The notes below the pieces were generated by a model. It was not told where the DNA came from, did not search any database, and saw only the letters and a program-made list of their open reading frames with translations. Made by a program: the position numbers and the translations under genes. From Spirochaetota bacterium (GTDB lineage: Bacteria; Spirochaetota; Brevinematia; Brevinematales; Brevinemataceae), in NCBI GenBank assembly GCA_030154445.1, contig JAGUQW010000003.1:1-62205 (forward strand): 62,205 bases of DNA, given 5' to 3'. This document shows, in pieces, positions 34,492-43,579 of the stretch; position 1 is the stretch's first letter; each line of letters opens with the position of its first letter.

Positions 34492-35238
34492 TTATTTATT
34501 TTTATTTACACTAAACCATGTGTTTTTATTTGTTGAATTTGTTGGTGGTGTAGGGCTTCTTTCTATTGTTTTGTTCATAATTCTATTTTTTTTATTTTGT
34601 AAATCTTTAAAATCAACTTGAATTTTTTGAAGTAATAATTTTTCATTTATAATATCTTCAGTATTATTAGTTAATATTCTCCCAACATGTTTAAAATATA
34701 TAATACCATCTGGAAGAGGGGATAATTTTATATATCTTGTTTGAATTTTAGTAAAAAATGCTGTTGCCAACTGTAAGGCAAGATAAGAGTCTTTAGTACT
34801 ACATATTTCTAAACAAATAATATTTAAAAAATTATATAATTGAGTTCTAACATTAGTTTTTTCAATAGTTGAATTAGCATTATTTAACTCAGAAAGTAAC
34901 AAACGATATTCAATAACTTGTTGTTGAGAATATAAAGATACTGTAATATCCTTTGCTGCCATTATTAATTTTTGTAAACGCTTTGCAAATAAAAATAAAG
35001 CTAAAGAAAAAATTAAAGCAACTGCTGATAAAATAATATAACCACTAGACTCTAATTTTTCAGGAAATATAGAAATAATATTATCCGTCTTTTCTTGAAT
35101 AAAATCTAATGTTCTTTGTATTGTTTTTTCTTGAGGTACTATTATTGGTACTACTATATCATTTGTTTCAGATATTATATTATCTGTTGGAAAGGGAAAG
35201 GGAGCTGTAGTAATATTAGTATCAGTATTTGTTGGCAT
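34492..35238 (-). CDS. Single-pass membrane protein, unknown
   Basis: The 248-residue protein has a Pro/Thr/Asn-rich N-terminal 60 residues, one membrane helix at about residues 67-87 (YIILSAVALIFSLALFLF), a helical domain at 90-215 with LLSELNNANSTIEKTNVRTQ, and a disordered basic tail. No signal peptide precedes the helix. No family is recognised. It lies 22 bp after lnt in a three-gene minus-strand unit (YcxB-like, lnt, this gene). GGAG precedes the ATG. Confidence 0.78.
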   Translation of the reverse strand: MPTNTDTNITTAPFPFPTDNIISETNDIVVPIIVPQEKTIQRTLDFIQEKTDNIISIFPEKLESSGYIILSAVALIFSLALFLFAKRLQKLIMAAKDITVSLYSQQQVIEYRLLLSELNNANSTIEKTNVRTQLYNFLNIICLEICSTKDSYLALQLATAFFTKIQTRYIKLSPLPDGIIYFKHVGRILTNNTEDIINEKLLLQKIQVDFKDLQNKKNRIMNKTIERSPTPPTNSTNKNTWFSVNKNK

Positions 35239-35260
35239 AGTTTACTCCAAGTATTGTTTA

Positions 35261-36880
35261 TTATTCAACAATAATACTTTTTAATAATTTTGAATTTTTA
35301 TCTGTCCAGATAGTAATTAATATGAGAATAATAGCTAAAAAGAAAATAATATATTGAATAGCCCAACCACCACGAACATACAAACTTTTATAAGTTATAG
35401 GCATGACAGGTACTTCTGCAACATAAATACCTTCTTCATATTCTTTAATAGGAGCAATATCCATACGTCCCATAGGATCAACAACTGCAGAAATACCTGT
35501 ATTAACAGAACGAGCAATAGATCTTCGTAAAGAAATAGCATTATGAGTAGTATTAGCTAAATGTTGCCATAAAGGTGCTTTTGATCCAAGTTTCCATTTA
35601 TATGCCCATCCATCATTTGTTGGATTGACAAAATATTGAACTCCTTTATCAACAAAAAGTCGCCCTAATATTGCATAAATATCTTCAAAACAAATTAATA
35701 CTGCAATTTTTATTCCATTTTTGCCAGTAAAGATAGTCAAGTCTTCTCCTGGTGATGCCCAAGCAGCTCCTAAAGATGATAATAAATTATCTAACCAAAG
35801 CCAATTTTGTGATCCTGGTATCCATTCACCAAAAGGAACAATATGTATTTTTCTATACATATTTGTTACCATTATATTATTAGTATATTTAATAAAAGTA
35901 GCACTGTTATAGGATTTTCTTGTTTTTTGATCAGCAGAAAAATGGGTAATTACTACAGGGGTATTAATTTCTTTTGATAATTCAATAAATTGTTTTTGAT
36001 ACTTATTTTCTGGACTATCTATTCCTAAAACATCTATATTTTCCCAAAAATAAGAAGATAGCATAATTTCAGTTTGTAATATTAAATCGGGATTTTGATT
36101 AGTAACAGATTTTATCATGGTTAGATATTTTTGAGATAATTCATCTCTATCTTTAGTCCATGAACTATGACCTGGTCTATTAGGTTGCATTAAAGCAACT
36201 CTTTCTCTAAAAAGTTTGGTATCAATAATTTTTTTCCAGTGATTTGTGGAAGAAACGCCATAAGCTAAATTACATAAAAATATAAACATGGTAATATAGA
36301 GAGGTATCACTACTTTTTTAAGAGAAAGGATGATATCTTTATGTTTTTCCCAACTTAATACTAATTCTGCTAAAGCAGAATTAGTTAATAAAATAATAAA
36401 GCTAACTCCCCACGCTCCAATAATATCAGCTGATTGAAGAAATACTAAATATTTCCATAAAGCATCTGCTGGTGTATTCCATCTAAAACCAAGAAAACCC
36501 ACAGAACGAAGAATCTCGAAACAAAGCCATACCAAAGGAAATATTACAAATCTTATTGCTGGAAATTTAACAGAAACATATTTAGTTAAAATCATTGCCA
36601 TCATCGCATATAATGAATAAAGAGGAAATACAAAAAATGCACTAATTTCATGAAAAGCAATAAGCCAGTATAAAGTACAAAAATAATATAAATAACTAAA
36701 CAAAAATCCATATTTAGCAAGTTGTATTATTGGTAATTTCTGAATAATATATATTAATGGAACATAGGAAACCCATATCAATGGAAGATCAAACATAGAA
36801 AAAGAGAGTGTACTTAAGATAACCCAAGTAAAAAAACAAAGAAAAGTAGATTGGCGTATAGAAATCCTAAAATTTGGCAT
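35261..36880 (-). CDS. lnt: Apolipoprotein N-acyltransferase
   Basis: Lnt adds the third acyl chain to the N-terminal Cys of lipoproteins in the inner membrane. The 539-residue protein has six or so N-terminal membrane helices, a periplasmic nitrilase-like domain and a C-terminal membrane helix. The catalytic triad is recognisable: Glu in LILQTEIMLS, Lys in YRKIHIVPFGEWIPG, and Cys in VLICFEDIY. GFRWNTPA and YFVNPTNDGWAYK are also family patterns. Its presence agrees with the many lipoproteins encoded in the window. An AAGGAA site precedes the ATG. Confidence 0.95.
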   Translation of the reverse strand: MPNFRISIRQSTFLCFFTWVILSTLSFSMFDLPLIWVSYVPLIYIIQKLPIIQLAKYGFLFSYLYYFCTLYWLIAFHEISAFFVFPLYSLYAMMAMILTKYVSVKFPAIRFVIFPLVWLCFEILRSVGFLGFRWNTPADALWKYLVFLQSADIIGAWGVSFIILLTNSALAELVLSWEKHKDIILSLKKVVIPLYITMFIFLCNLAYGVSSTNHWKKIIDTKLFRERVALMQPNRPGHSSWTKDRDELSQKYLTMIKSVTNQNPDLILQTEIMLSSYFWENIDVLGIDSPENKYQKQFIELSKEINTPVVITHFSADQKTRKSYNSATFIKYTNNIMVTNMYRKIHIVPFGEWIPGSQNWLWLDNLLSSLGAAWASPGEDLTIFTGKNGIKIAVLICFEDIYAILGRLFVDKGVQYFVNPTNDGWAYKWKLGSKAPLWQHLANTTHNAISLRRSIARSVNTGISAVVDPMGRMDIAPIKEYEEGIYVAEVPVMPITYKSLYVRGGWAIQYIIFFLAIILILITIWTDKNSKLLKSIIVE

Positions 36881-36889
36881 TTGTATTCC

Positions 36890-37417
36890 TTATTTTAAAT
36901 ACTTATAATAATAAGTAATATTGAATTTTTTGTGATATACTAATTTTATTATTTTAATTATTTGATCCCACTGAGATAAAGATATATTGTGATATGGTAT
37001 AGGGAGTATTTGATAAGGACTAAAAGCAAGAATTAAAGCTGTTTTAGTAGTGTTAATTTGATACATATTAGATAATTTAGTTTGTTGAACTCCATTAGAT
37101 GTAGTCCAGATTATGGTATCTTCTAAAAATTCAAAGTACATTTCGTTTTGTAAAAATAGAGTGTTTTTATAAATAATATTAGCTCTTTTTTTTATAATAT
37201 GTGGAATAAGAATTCTGTAAAAGATCCACAAAATAAACCAGACAATAATAATTTTCATTTCTAAAATATTAGAATAGATGATACTAATAATAACAGATAC
37301 AATAATAAAACATACAAGACTATTTGATATTATTTTAAAAAATATTCTGTTTATAAAAAAAAGTAGTAGATTATCGGAATACTCTTGCTCCGATAATTTG
37401 ACAACAATTTTAATCAT
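36890..37417 (-). CDS. YcxB-like membrane protein
   Basis: The 175-residue protein has two membrane helices at about residues 37-75 and a C-terminal domain with the YcxB-like pattern FEFLEDTIIWTTSNGVQQTKLSNMYQI. Such proteins are common but uncharacterised. It ends 10 bp before lnt and is the first gene of that unit. AAGG lies seven bases before the ATG. The 270 bp between it and glnQ hold no gene that I can see. Confidence 0.75.
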   Translation of the reverse strand: MIKIVVKLSEQEYSDNLLLFFINRIFFKIISNSLVCFIIVSVIISIIYSNILEMKIIIVWFILWIFYRILIPHIIKKRANIIYKNTLFLQNEMYFEFLEDTIIWTTSNGVQQTKLSNMYQINTTKTALILAFSPYQILPIPYHNISLSQWDQIIKIIKLVYHKKFNITYYYKYLK

Positions 37418-37687
37418 TTTTCTACCTTCTTAATATAAATACAATATTATTATATTAGTAATAGATATTTTCTAATTATATCAACTCTGTTTTATTATGT
37501 CAATGTAAAAAGAAAATTAATTTTTATATTTAATATTGTAATTAATATGATATCAATATAATTTAGTAGAGTTTGAAAATATAAAAAGTATTATATTTTT
37601 TTGTTTACATAATAGCTATTATCGATAATTAAAAACACCAATAATATTTTTTAATTGGAAGAAAATTATATTCAATAATGATATAAA

Positions 37688-38416
37688 TTAATGATTTAAG
37701 ACTTTATCTAAAAATTCTTTAGTACGCTTTTCTTTAGGATTTAGAAATAAATCTTGTGAAGATGTATCTTCTAGTATATTTCCCTCATCCATAAACAAAG
37801 TGCGTGATGATATATTAGCAGCAAATCCCATCTCATGAGTTACTACAAGCATAGTCATACCATCTTTAGCAAGATCTCTCATCACATCTAATACTTCTTT
37901 GACCATTTCTGGATCTAATGCTGAAGTAGGTTCATCAAACAAGATCACATTAGGCTCCATGGCCAAAGCTCTAGCAATAGCAATACGCTGTTTTTGTCCA
38001 CCAGAAAGTTTGTTGGGGTAGTCATTAATTTTATCACTAAGCCCTACTCTTTCTAAGAGAATTTCTGATTTTTTTAAGATTTCTTTATTAGATATATTTT
38101 TTACCAAACGAGGAGCTAAAGCTAGATTTTCTAATACTGTTTTATGCGGAAATAAATTAAAATGTTGAAATACCATTCCAACATTTTTACGAATTTCATT
38201 AATATCAACAGTTGGATCGCTAATATCTATATTATCAATATAAATATGTCCTTGTTGAAATTCTTCAAGTTTGTTGATACAGCGTAATAATGTAGATTTT
38301 CCACTTCCGGAAGGCCCTATAATAGATACCACTTCCCCTTTGGCAATACATGTAGAAACATCTTTTAAAACAACTAAATCACCATAGCTTTTATATAAAT
38401 TTTTTATTTTAATCAC
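37688..38416 (-). CDS. glnQ: Polar amino acid ABC transporter ATPase (GlnQ type)
   Basis: This ATPase powers amino-acid import with the permease encoded just upstream. It shows Walker [11 protein letters not shown]-loop, signature LSGGQKQR, Walker [13 protein letters not shown] and the H-loop VTHEMGFA. I prefer the GTG at 38416, which overlaps the permease stop by eight bases (GTGATTAA), yields the standard start [14 protein letters not shown] and a 242-residue protein of normal family length. A TTG at 38437 would add seven atypical residues. The binding specificity within polar amino acids cannot be read from the ATPase. Confidence 0.93.
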   Translation of the reverse strand: MIKIKNLYKSYGDLVVLKDVSTCIAKGEVVSIIGPSGSGKSTLLRCINKLEEFQQGHIYIDNIDISDPTVDINEIRKNVGMVFQHFNLFPHKTVLENLALAPRLVKNISNKEILKKSEILLERVGLSDKINDYPNKLSGGQKQRIAIARALAMEPNVILFDEPTSALDPEMVKEVLDVMRDLAKDGMTMLVVTHEMGFAANISSRTLFMDEGNILEDTSSQDLFLNPKEKRTKEFLDKVLNH

Positions 38417-39104
38417 TGGCTTTAAAACTCTCTTCAATTTTTCTCATAAATTTAGTAAATGTTGCTATCAAAATTAAGTAAATAATCCCTACTAATAATA
38501 ATGGTTCTATTCCTCTATATGTCTGACTAGTAATAATATTTGCAGACCGTAATAAATCCACACCTCCGATAAAACCTACAACAGAAGTTTCTTTGATGAG
38601 CGTGATAAATTCATTCACTAAAGTTGGTAATATTTTTTTGATTACTTGAGGCATAATTACCTCTCTCATTGCTACTGAATAAGTCATTCCCAAAGCTCTT
38701 GCAGCGTCCATTTGTCCTTTGTCTAGATTATTTACACCTGATCGGATAATTTCAGCAACATAAGCTCCTGAATTCAATCCAAATGTTATCCCAGCTATAA
38801 AAAATATAGGAACATCTTTTAGTACTCCTACAAATACTAGATTGGCTAGTATCATTAATTGGACTACTACGGGTGTTCCTCTAAACAGATCAATATAAAC
38901 TGTTGCAAATACATTAAAAGGATTGATATTTGTGTTTGGTACTGTAACAGTTGAAAGTCTCATGAAAGCCAATAAAATTCCCAATAATACCCCTAATACT
39001 GTTGAAAAACATGTAACCCCTAGAGAAAAGGACAATCCTTGTATAATATAATAATACCTATTTCCGTCTATAAAAACATGTTTTAGTGTTGCTAAATATT
39101 CCAT
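38409..39104 (-). CDS. Polar amino acid ABC transporter permease
   Basis: The 231-residue GlnP/HisM-type permease has about five membrane helices and the EAA loop [21 protein letters not shown] that contacts the ATPase. AAGGA precedes the ATG. It is followed by the overlapping glnQ gene. No binding protein lies on either side, and a single permease gene is present, which suggests a homodimer. The upstream region (39105-39568) contains only decayed sequence, so the binding protein gene may have been lost or lies elsewhere. Confidence 0.92.
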   Translation of the reverse strand: MEYLATLKHVFIDGNRYYYIIQGLSFSLGVTCFSTVLGVLLGILLAFMRLSTVTVPNTNINPFNVFATVYIDLFRGTPVVVQLMILANLVFVGVLKDVPIFFIAGITFGLNSGAYVAEIIRSGVNNLDKGQMDAARALGMTYSVAMREVIMPQVIKKILPTLVNEFITLIKETSVVGFIGGVDLLRSANIITSQTYRGIEPLLLVGIIYLILIATFTKFMRKIEESFKASD

Positions 39105-39568
39105 GATATTCCTTATTTTCGATACATATTAAATTATAACTAATATAATTATTTTAGTATTATTTATAAGAATATGTCAATATAATATATTTATATATTT
39201 TCAGGACAGTATATAAATTTTCTAGCGATAGTTATCTAGTTTACGCAGACCTTAAGATTAATTTGATAAAATTTCCAAATCAACAAAATCCTATCAGGAG
39301 GAAAATCTTAGATCCAAATCTCAGAACCCCTATCACTTCACAATCACAGTTCAAATAGCTAATAAAATCCGTACCATTATTTCTACTACCACATACAAAC
39401 AATAAAAAACATCAATAATATCTTGATAAAAATAAAAGTATATTATACCTCCTTATTATATTTTAGGCGGTATAATAAGAAAATTATTTGTATTTGGTAC
39501 AAGTATTTATGATTTAAAGAATGCTTTTAACACTCTTCAATCCTATTTACACTAGAAGGATATATTAA
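39105..39568. other. Intergenic region with decayed coding pieces
   Basis: No intact gene. On the plus strand one stretch at about 39267-39402 stays open for over 40 codons (ending NPYHFTITVQIANKIRTI and then a stop), and another at about 39450-39554 reads YYILGGIIRKLFVFGTS and ends in a stop 12 bases before the next ORF start. Both lack starts. They look like fragments of a lost gene cluster. Confidence 0.45.
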
Positions 39569-39870
39569 ATGAGCAAATTTACACTTACTGAAGTTGTTGA
39601 ATCTTTAGAAATAATAATAAAATCAATCTAGGACAAAAATCATCTATTCTCACCATACAAGCTCAAAAAAATATTTTAGAATATACCAAACTAGGCAATA
39701 GTATCGATAATAAGGGTTTTTATTTAATTGTTACTAGAAAGCGTAGTATTTTTTTTGATACGGATATGAGGGCTAAGATGATGAAAATAATAACATTACC
39801 AAAATTAATAGTTGGAGATATTGTTATTATTTTACAACTTATTACAATTATATTTGTACAGAAGTTTTGA
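39569..39870 (+). pseudogene. Small hypothetical gene with single-base frameshift
   Basis: An ATG at 39569 opens MSKFTLTEVVESLE and then hits a stop; shifting by one base at the A-run near 39608 continues as NNNKINLGQKSSILTIQAQ and on through a C-terminal hydrophobic helix to a stop at 39870, about 100 residues in all. One missing A in that run explains the break. The product would be a small protein with one membrane helix at its C-terminus. No family is recognised. Neighbouring remnants suggest decay of a larger foreign or lost cluster. Confidence 0.55.
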
Positions 39871-39942
39871 TTATCTAAGGGAGTTACTTATGTAAGTTTG
39901 GTGGAATATTGATAATATAGAAATACTTATAGAATATAAATT

Positions 39943-39971
39943 AAAAACACCCCATTTTAGGGGTGTTTTTT
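39943..39971. terminator. Bidirectional terminator
   Basis: The stem AAAAACACCCC pairs with GGGGTGTTTTT around ATTTTA, just downstream of the minus-strand lipoprotein stop at 39989. Confidence 0.88.
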
Positions 39972-39988
39972 CAATTAATTATATAGTA

Positions 39989-40669
39989 CTATTTTTTTGT
40001 ATAATTTATAGCCGTACTTATAGCTGTTGCCATATCAACTTCTCTAAATCTATATCCACCAGTAGGATTTTTATTAACTTCTATTGTACTTAATGTTGTG
40101 TCAGTTTTTTTAACAATATAATATGTTTCAAAGATATTACCATTTTCCCATTTTCCTAAACCACCTGTACTGATTGATCTCCAAACAACACTTTTTTGGC
40201 TAGGAGTTTGCTTATATAAAGTTGTATAACCTTCTTTATCTTTAATTAAAATAGCACCATTATTAGCATATAAAGGAAAATTATCACTAATAGTCAAAGT
40301 CCCTTCTTTAGCAATTTTACTCACTATTTCATTATCAAAAATTGTGCCAGGATGAATACTTGTACTACCATCATATAAAATTACAGAAGTTTCTTTGAAT
40401 TTATCTGAAGAAAAATATATATTGTCTATAGAGTTATAATTAAAACCTGGTTCAGATATTTCCTTTTTAAAATAAGACCACACATCCATTCCATCTACAG
40501 GTCCTAATTGATCAAGTGTATCTCCCAAACCGGCATCGATAGTAGGATCTCCCATACCGCTACCAATACTATCATTAGTATCATTAGTTTCTTTATTACC
40601 ACTAGCGGAACAAGATCCTAGTATAAAAAATATGCTTAATAATACTATATTTAAAATAGATCTTTTCAT
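39989..40669 (-). CDS. Lipoprotein, unknown function
   Basis: The 226-residue lipoprotein has a signal peptide ending ILGSC (Cys20), then a Ser/Asn/Thr/Gly/Asp-rich linker of about 45 residues and a mature domain with mixed strands and helices (DVWSYFKKEISEPGF, GTLTISDNFPLYANNGAIL, PTGGYRFREVDMATAIS). I do not recognise the domain; it is unlike the paralogous lipoprotein pair at 13862/15702 except for the overall design. The long flexible linker after the Cys is typical of surface-exposed spirochaetal lipoproteins. It has its own ribosome binding site and terminator. Confidence 0.82.
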   Translation of the reverse strand: MKRSILNIVLLSIFFILGSCSASGNKETNDTNDSIGSGMGDPTIDAGLGDTLDQLGPVDGMDVWSYFKKEISEPGFNYNSIDNIYFSSDKFKETSVILYDGSTSIHPGTIFDNEIVSKIAKEGTLTISDNFPLYANNGAILIKDKEGYTTLYKQTPSQKSVVWRSISTGGLGKWENGNIFETYYIVKKTDTTLSTIEVNKNPTGGYRFREVDMATAISTAINYTKK

Positions 40670-40768
40670 TTTAAAATTCTCCTACAAATTTTTATTTTTT
40701 ATTTTTTATCGGTAATATTAATTACAACACAATACAACTTGATTATATTAATTTAAATGATCGTATTT

Positions 40769-40833
40769 TTTCTAGTTATAATCACAAAAAAAACCTACTA
40801 AATGTAGGTTTTTTTTGTGATTATAACTAGAAA
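40769..40833. terminator. Long perfect hairpin abutting the potD stop codon
   Basis: A perfect 30-bp inverted repeat (40769-40798 and 40804-40833, loop TAAAT) includes A8/T8 tracts and ends directly at the potD stop codon (40834). It can act as a terminator, but is much longer than needed and may also block 3' exonucleases. Confidence 0.85.
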
Positions 40834-41859
40834 TTATTGTGCTTGAATATTTTCCCATACACGAGCTTGAATAGCCATTGCTTCTGAACTAATCGCTGTT
40901 AACATAGTTGAACGACTTAGATCTTCATAGTTAATACGAGCTTCTGTAGTAATTAATTTTCTTGCAGGAACATTAATAGATAAGGATTCAATATGATCCA
41001 TAATTCTAGCATAAACTTCAGGTCTATGAATATAATTAATAAATTTCACAGCAGCTTCTTTGTTTGGGGCATCTTTTAATACCAAGAAACTATCCAACCA
41101 CATCATTCCACCTTTTAATGGAATAATAAATTTTGTATTATTTTTTTTCTCTTCTGTTAAATTTGGAATAATAGTATCAGAATATCCTTGAACAATATCA
41201 ACTTCACCATTAGCATAAGCCAACTGAAAAGAATCCGAGTCAAAACGAAGAATATTTTGTTTCCATGTCATGAGCAATGATGTAACTTCTTGCATAGCTA
41301 TAGCATTAGTTTCATCAATACCATATCCTAAATAAATAAGAGCTGCCCCCATTACTTCACGCATATCATTCAATAATAACATACGCCCTGTATAAGCTGA
41401 GTTTGAAAAAATATCAAATCCTGTAATATCATTCGTAACCAATGTAGTATCATAAGCAATGACAGTAGGACCAAAAGCAAAAGGCATAATGTATTGATGA
41501 TTACTATCTATTGCTAAGATATGTTTCATAATATTAGGATCTATATTTGTAAGATTTGGCATTTGATTGGTATCAAGAATTGCTAACAATCCCTCTTGCA
41601 TCATAATAGTCGCATAATCTAAGGATGGAGTTACAATATCATAACCACCACCACTAGTTTTGACTTTGGCATAGATCTCTTCATTAGAAGAAATCGCATC
41701 TTCTATTATTTTGATTCCTGTTTCTGTTTCAAAATCTTTATATACATCTACGGGAATATTATCTGTCCACATAAAAATTCTTAAAGATTCTTGTTTTTCT
41801 CCGCAAGATACTAAGCTCAAAAAAAGCACAGGTAGTATAAATCTATATATATTATTCAT
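40834..41859 (-). CDS. potD: Spermidine/putrescine-binding lipoprotein
   Basis: The 341-residue polyamine-binding protein delivers spermidine or putrescine to PotABC. It has a lipoprotein signal (LVSCG, Cys19) and the PotD-type sequence IFMWTDNIPVDVYKDF, TGIKIIEDA, GGYDIVTPS, FAFGPTVIAYD and GGMMWLDSF. Lipid anchoring fits spirochaetal binding proteins. It is the last gene of potABCD, 32 bp after potC, and ends in a long hairpin. A close paralogue lies at 31223. Confidence 0.94.
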   Translation of the reverse strand: MNNIYRFILPVLFLSLVSCGEKQESLRIFMWTDNIPVDVYKDFETETGIKIIEDAISSNEEIYAKVKTSGGGYDIVTPSLDYATIMMQEGLLAILDTNQMPNLTNIDPNIMKHILAIDSNHQYIMPFAFGPTVIAYDTTLVTNDITGFDIFSNSAYTGRMLLLNDMREVMGAALIYLGYGIDETNAIAMQEVTSLLMTWKQNILRFDSDSFQLAYANGEVDIVQGYSDTIIPNLTEEKKNNTKFIIPLKGGMMWLDSFLVLKDAPNKEAAVKFINYIHRPEVYARIMDHIESLSINVPARKLITTEARINYEDLSRSTMLTAISSEAMAIQARVWENIQAQ

Positions 41860-41891
41860 AAGTATAAGTCTCCTATTTTAATAATTTTTAA

Positions 41892-42668
41892 CTATTTGAA
41901 TGCTATTTTCATGTAATGTTTATTAAGTGTAAATAAAATAATAGATCCCCCTATTATTAAAGTTGATAGCGCATTAATAGTGGGTGATAATCCAAAACGA
42001 ATGGCTGAAAACATATAGAGTGGTAGAGTTGTTGATCCTGGGCCAGATACAAAAAAAGTAATAGCAAAATCATCAAGAGATAGTGTTAATGTTAATAAAA
42101 ATGATGCTATTAATCCTGGATAAATAATAGGTAAAATTACTTTTAACCAAATCTGTAATTCATTTGCTCCAAGATCTTTAGCTGCTTCAATAACAGATAA
42201 ATCACTATCTTCTAATACTGATAATATCAATAATAAGGCAAAGGGAATATTCATCGTTGTATGAGCAATAAAGATAGAACCAAGTCCCAAAGGTAATGCC
42301 ATCACAACAAAGAGTGTTAAGAGTGAAATACCTATAATCAAATCAGGTAACATTAGTGGTAAATAAGATAATGTTAATAAAAATGTTCTTAATTTATTGT
42401 TTTTATGCCAAATAGCCCATGCTCCACAACCCCCTAAAAAAGTCGACATTAGAGCAGAACCTATACCTATAAGGAAACTCATTTTTAGAGCATCCCATAA
42501 ACGTGCCGAATTAGTAAATAATTCTATATACCATTTTATACTAAATCCTTCCCAACTAGTAGCTTTACTAATATTAAAAGAATAAAAAACAATCAAAAAT
42601 ATAGGTATATAAAAAATTAATAGTGTAATACTGAAAATAATAAAATTAAATAGTTTTTGTGTTTTCAT
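41892..42668 (-). CDS. potC: Spermidine/putrescine ABC permease PotC
   Basis: The 258-residue permease has about six membrane helices, with the EAA loop EAAKDLGANELQIWLKVILP and LSLDDFAITFFVSGPGSTTLP, typical of PotC. Its ATG overlaps the potB stop by one base, consistent with coupled synthesis of the permease pair. Confidence 0.94.
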   Translation of the reverse strand: MKTQKLFNFIIFSITLLIFYIPIFLIVFYSFNISKATSWEGFSIKWYIELFTNSARLWDALKMSFLIGIGSALMSTFLGGCGAWAIWHKNNKLRTFLLTLSYLPLMLPDLIIGISLLTLFVVMALPLGLGSIFIAHTTMNIPFALLLILSVLEDSDLSVIEAAKDLGANELQIWLKVILPIIYPGLIASFLLTLTLSLDDFAITFFVSGPGSTTLPLYMFSAIRFGLSPTINALSTLIIGGSIILFTLNKHYMKIAFK

Positions 42669-43579
42669 TATGTATTTCCTTTTAATTCTTTAGGGTAATT
42701 ACAAAGCATTAATAATAAAGCAATCGAACATATCACCGTCGATATAGCTGCTGCAAGGGGCATATTTCGTCCAACAGTAGCATTATGTACAACTAAGCTC
42801 CCCAAAACATAAGAGCTTTGACCACCAACTAATTTTGCTACAGCATAATTTCCAAAGGTATTAATAAAAGCAAAAATAAAAGCTGAAATCACTCCATTCT
42901 TGATACTAGGTAAGTATACATAAAAAAAACTTTGCCACGGTTTTGCACCAAGATCATCGGACACTTCCCACAAAGAAAAATCAAATTTTTCAATAGCGGA
43001 AAATATCGGAATAATCGCAAAAGGTAAACATATATAAATAGATAGAAGAGTAACAGCAAAATTATTATACAAAAGCGGTAACGGTTTGCTAATAATATAT
43101 AAATGTTGCAAAAAATTATTAAGCATACCATTATTTCCTAATATTTTAATCCATATAAAAATACGAATTAAAAAATTAGTCCAAAATGGTAAAATTAATA
43201 ACATTAACCAAGTGTTTTTTTGAGATGATCGTGAAATATAATGAGCTGTCGGTATAGAAAGTACCATACAGACAATAGCAGATATTAATGAAATTACAAA
43301 AGTTCTAAAAATAGTTACTGTAACACGAGGTTCTAATAATTCTCTATAAGCATCAAAAGTAAAGGTGAGCACTACCTGCTCCCCTACTTTTTGTAATGCT
43401 ACAAATAACCCGTCTGTTTTAATATTAGGGTGGAAATTTCTAATTACTGTAATAATAGTATCCCAAGAAGACTGATCAATAAAAGATACAATAACAACTA
43501 ATAATGTTGGTATTACAAAAAAAAGACTCATCCATATCAAATATGGAGCAATATAAAAATAAAGTTTGTTATTATTCAT
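42668..43579 (-). CDS. potB: Spermidine/putrescine ABC permease PotB
   Basis: The 303-residue permease has an N-terminal helix, a periplasmic stretch of about 60 residues and about five further helices with an EAA loop EVSDDLGAKPWQSFFYVYLP. The order potA-potB-potC-potD identifies it. It overlaps potA by eight bases (ATGAATAA) and potC by one base. Confidence 0.94.
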   Translation of the reverse strand: MNNNKLYFYIAPYLIWMSLFFVIPTLLVVIVSFIDQSSWDTIITVIRNFHPNIKTDGLFVALQKVGEQVVLTFTFDAYRELLEPRVTVTIFRTFVISLISAIVCMVLSIPTAHYISRSSQKNTWLMLLILPFWTNFLIRIFIWIKILGNNGMLNNFLQHLYIISKPLPLLYNNFAVTLLSIYICLPFAIIPIFSAIEKFDFSLWEVSDDLGAKPWQSFFYVYLPSIKNGVISAFIFAFINTFGNYAVAKLVGGQSSYVLGSLVVHNATVGRNMPLAAAISTVICSIALLLMLCNYPKELKGNT

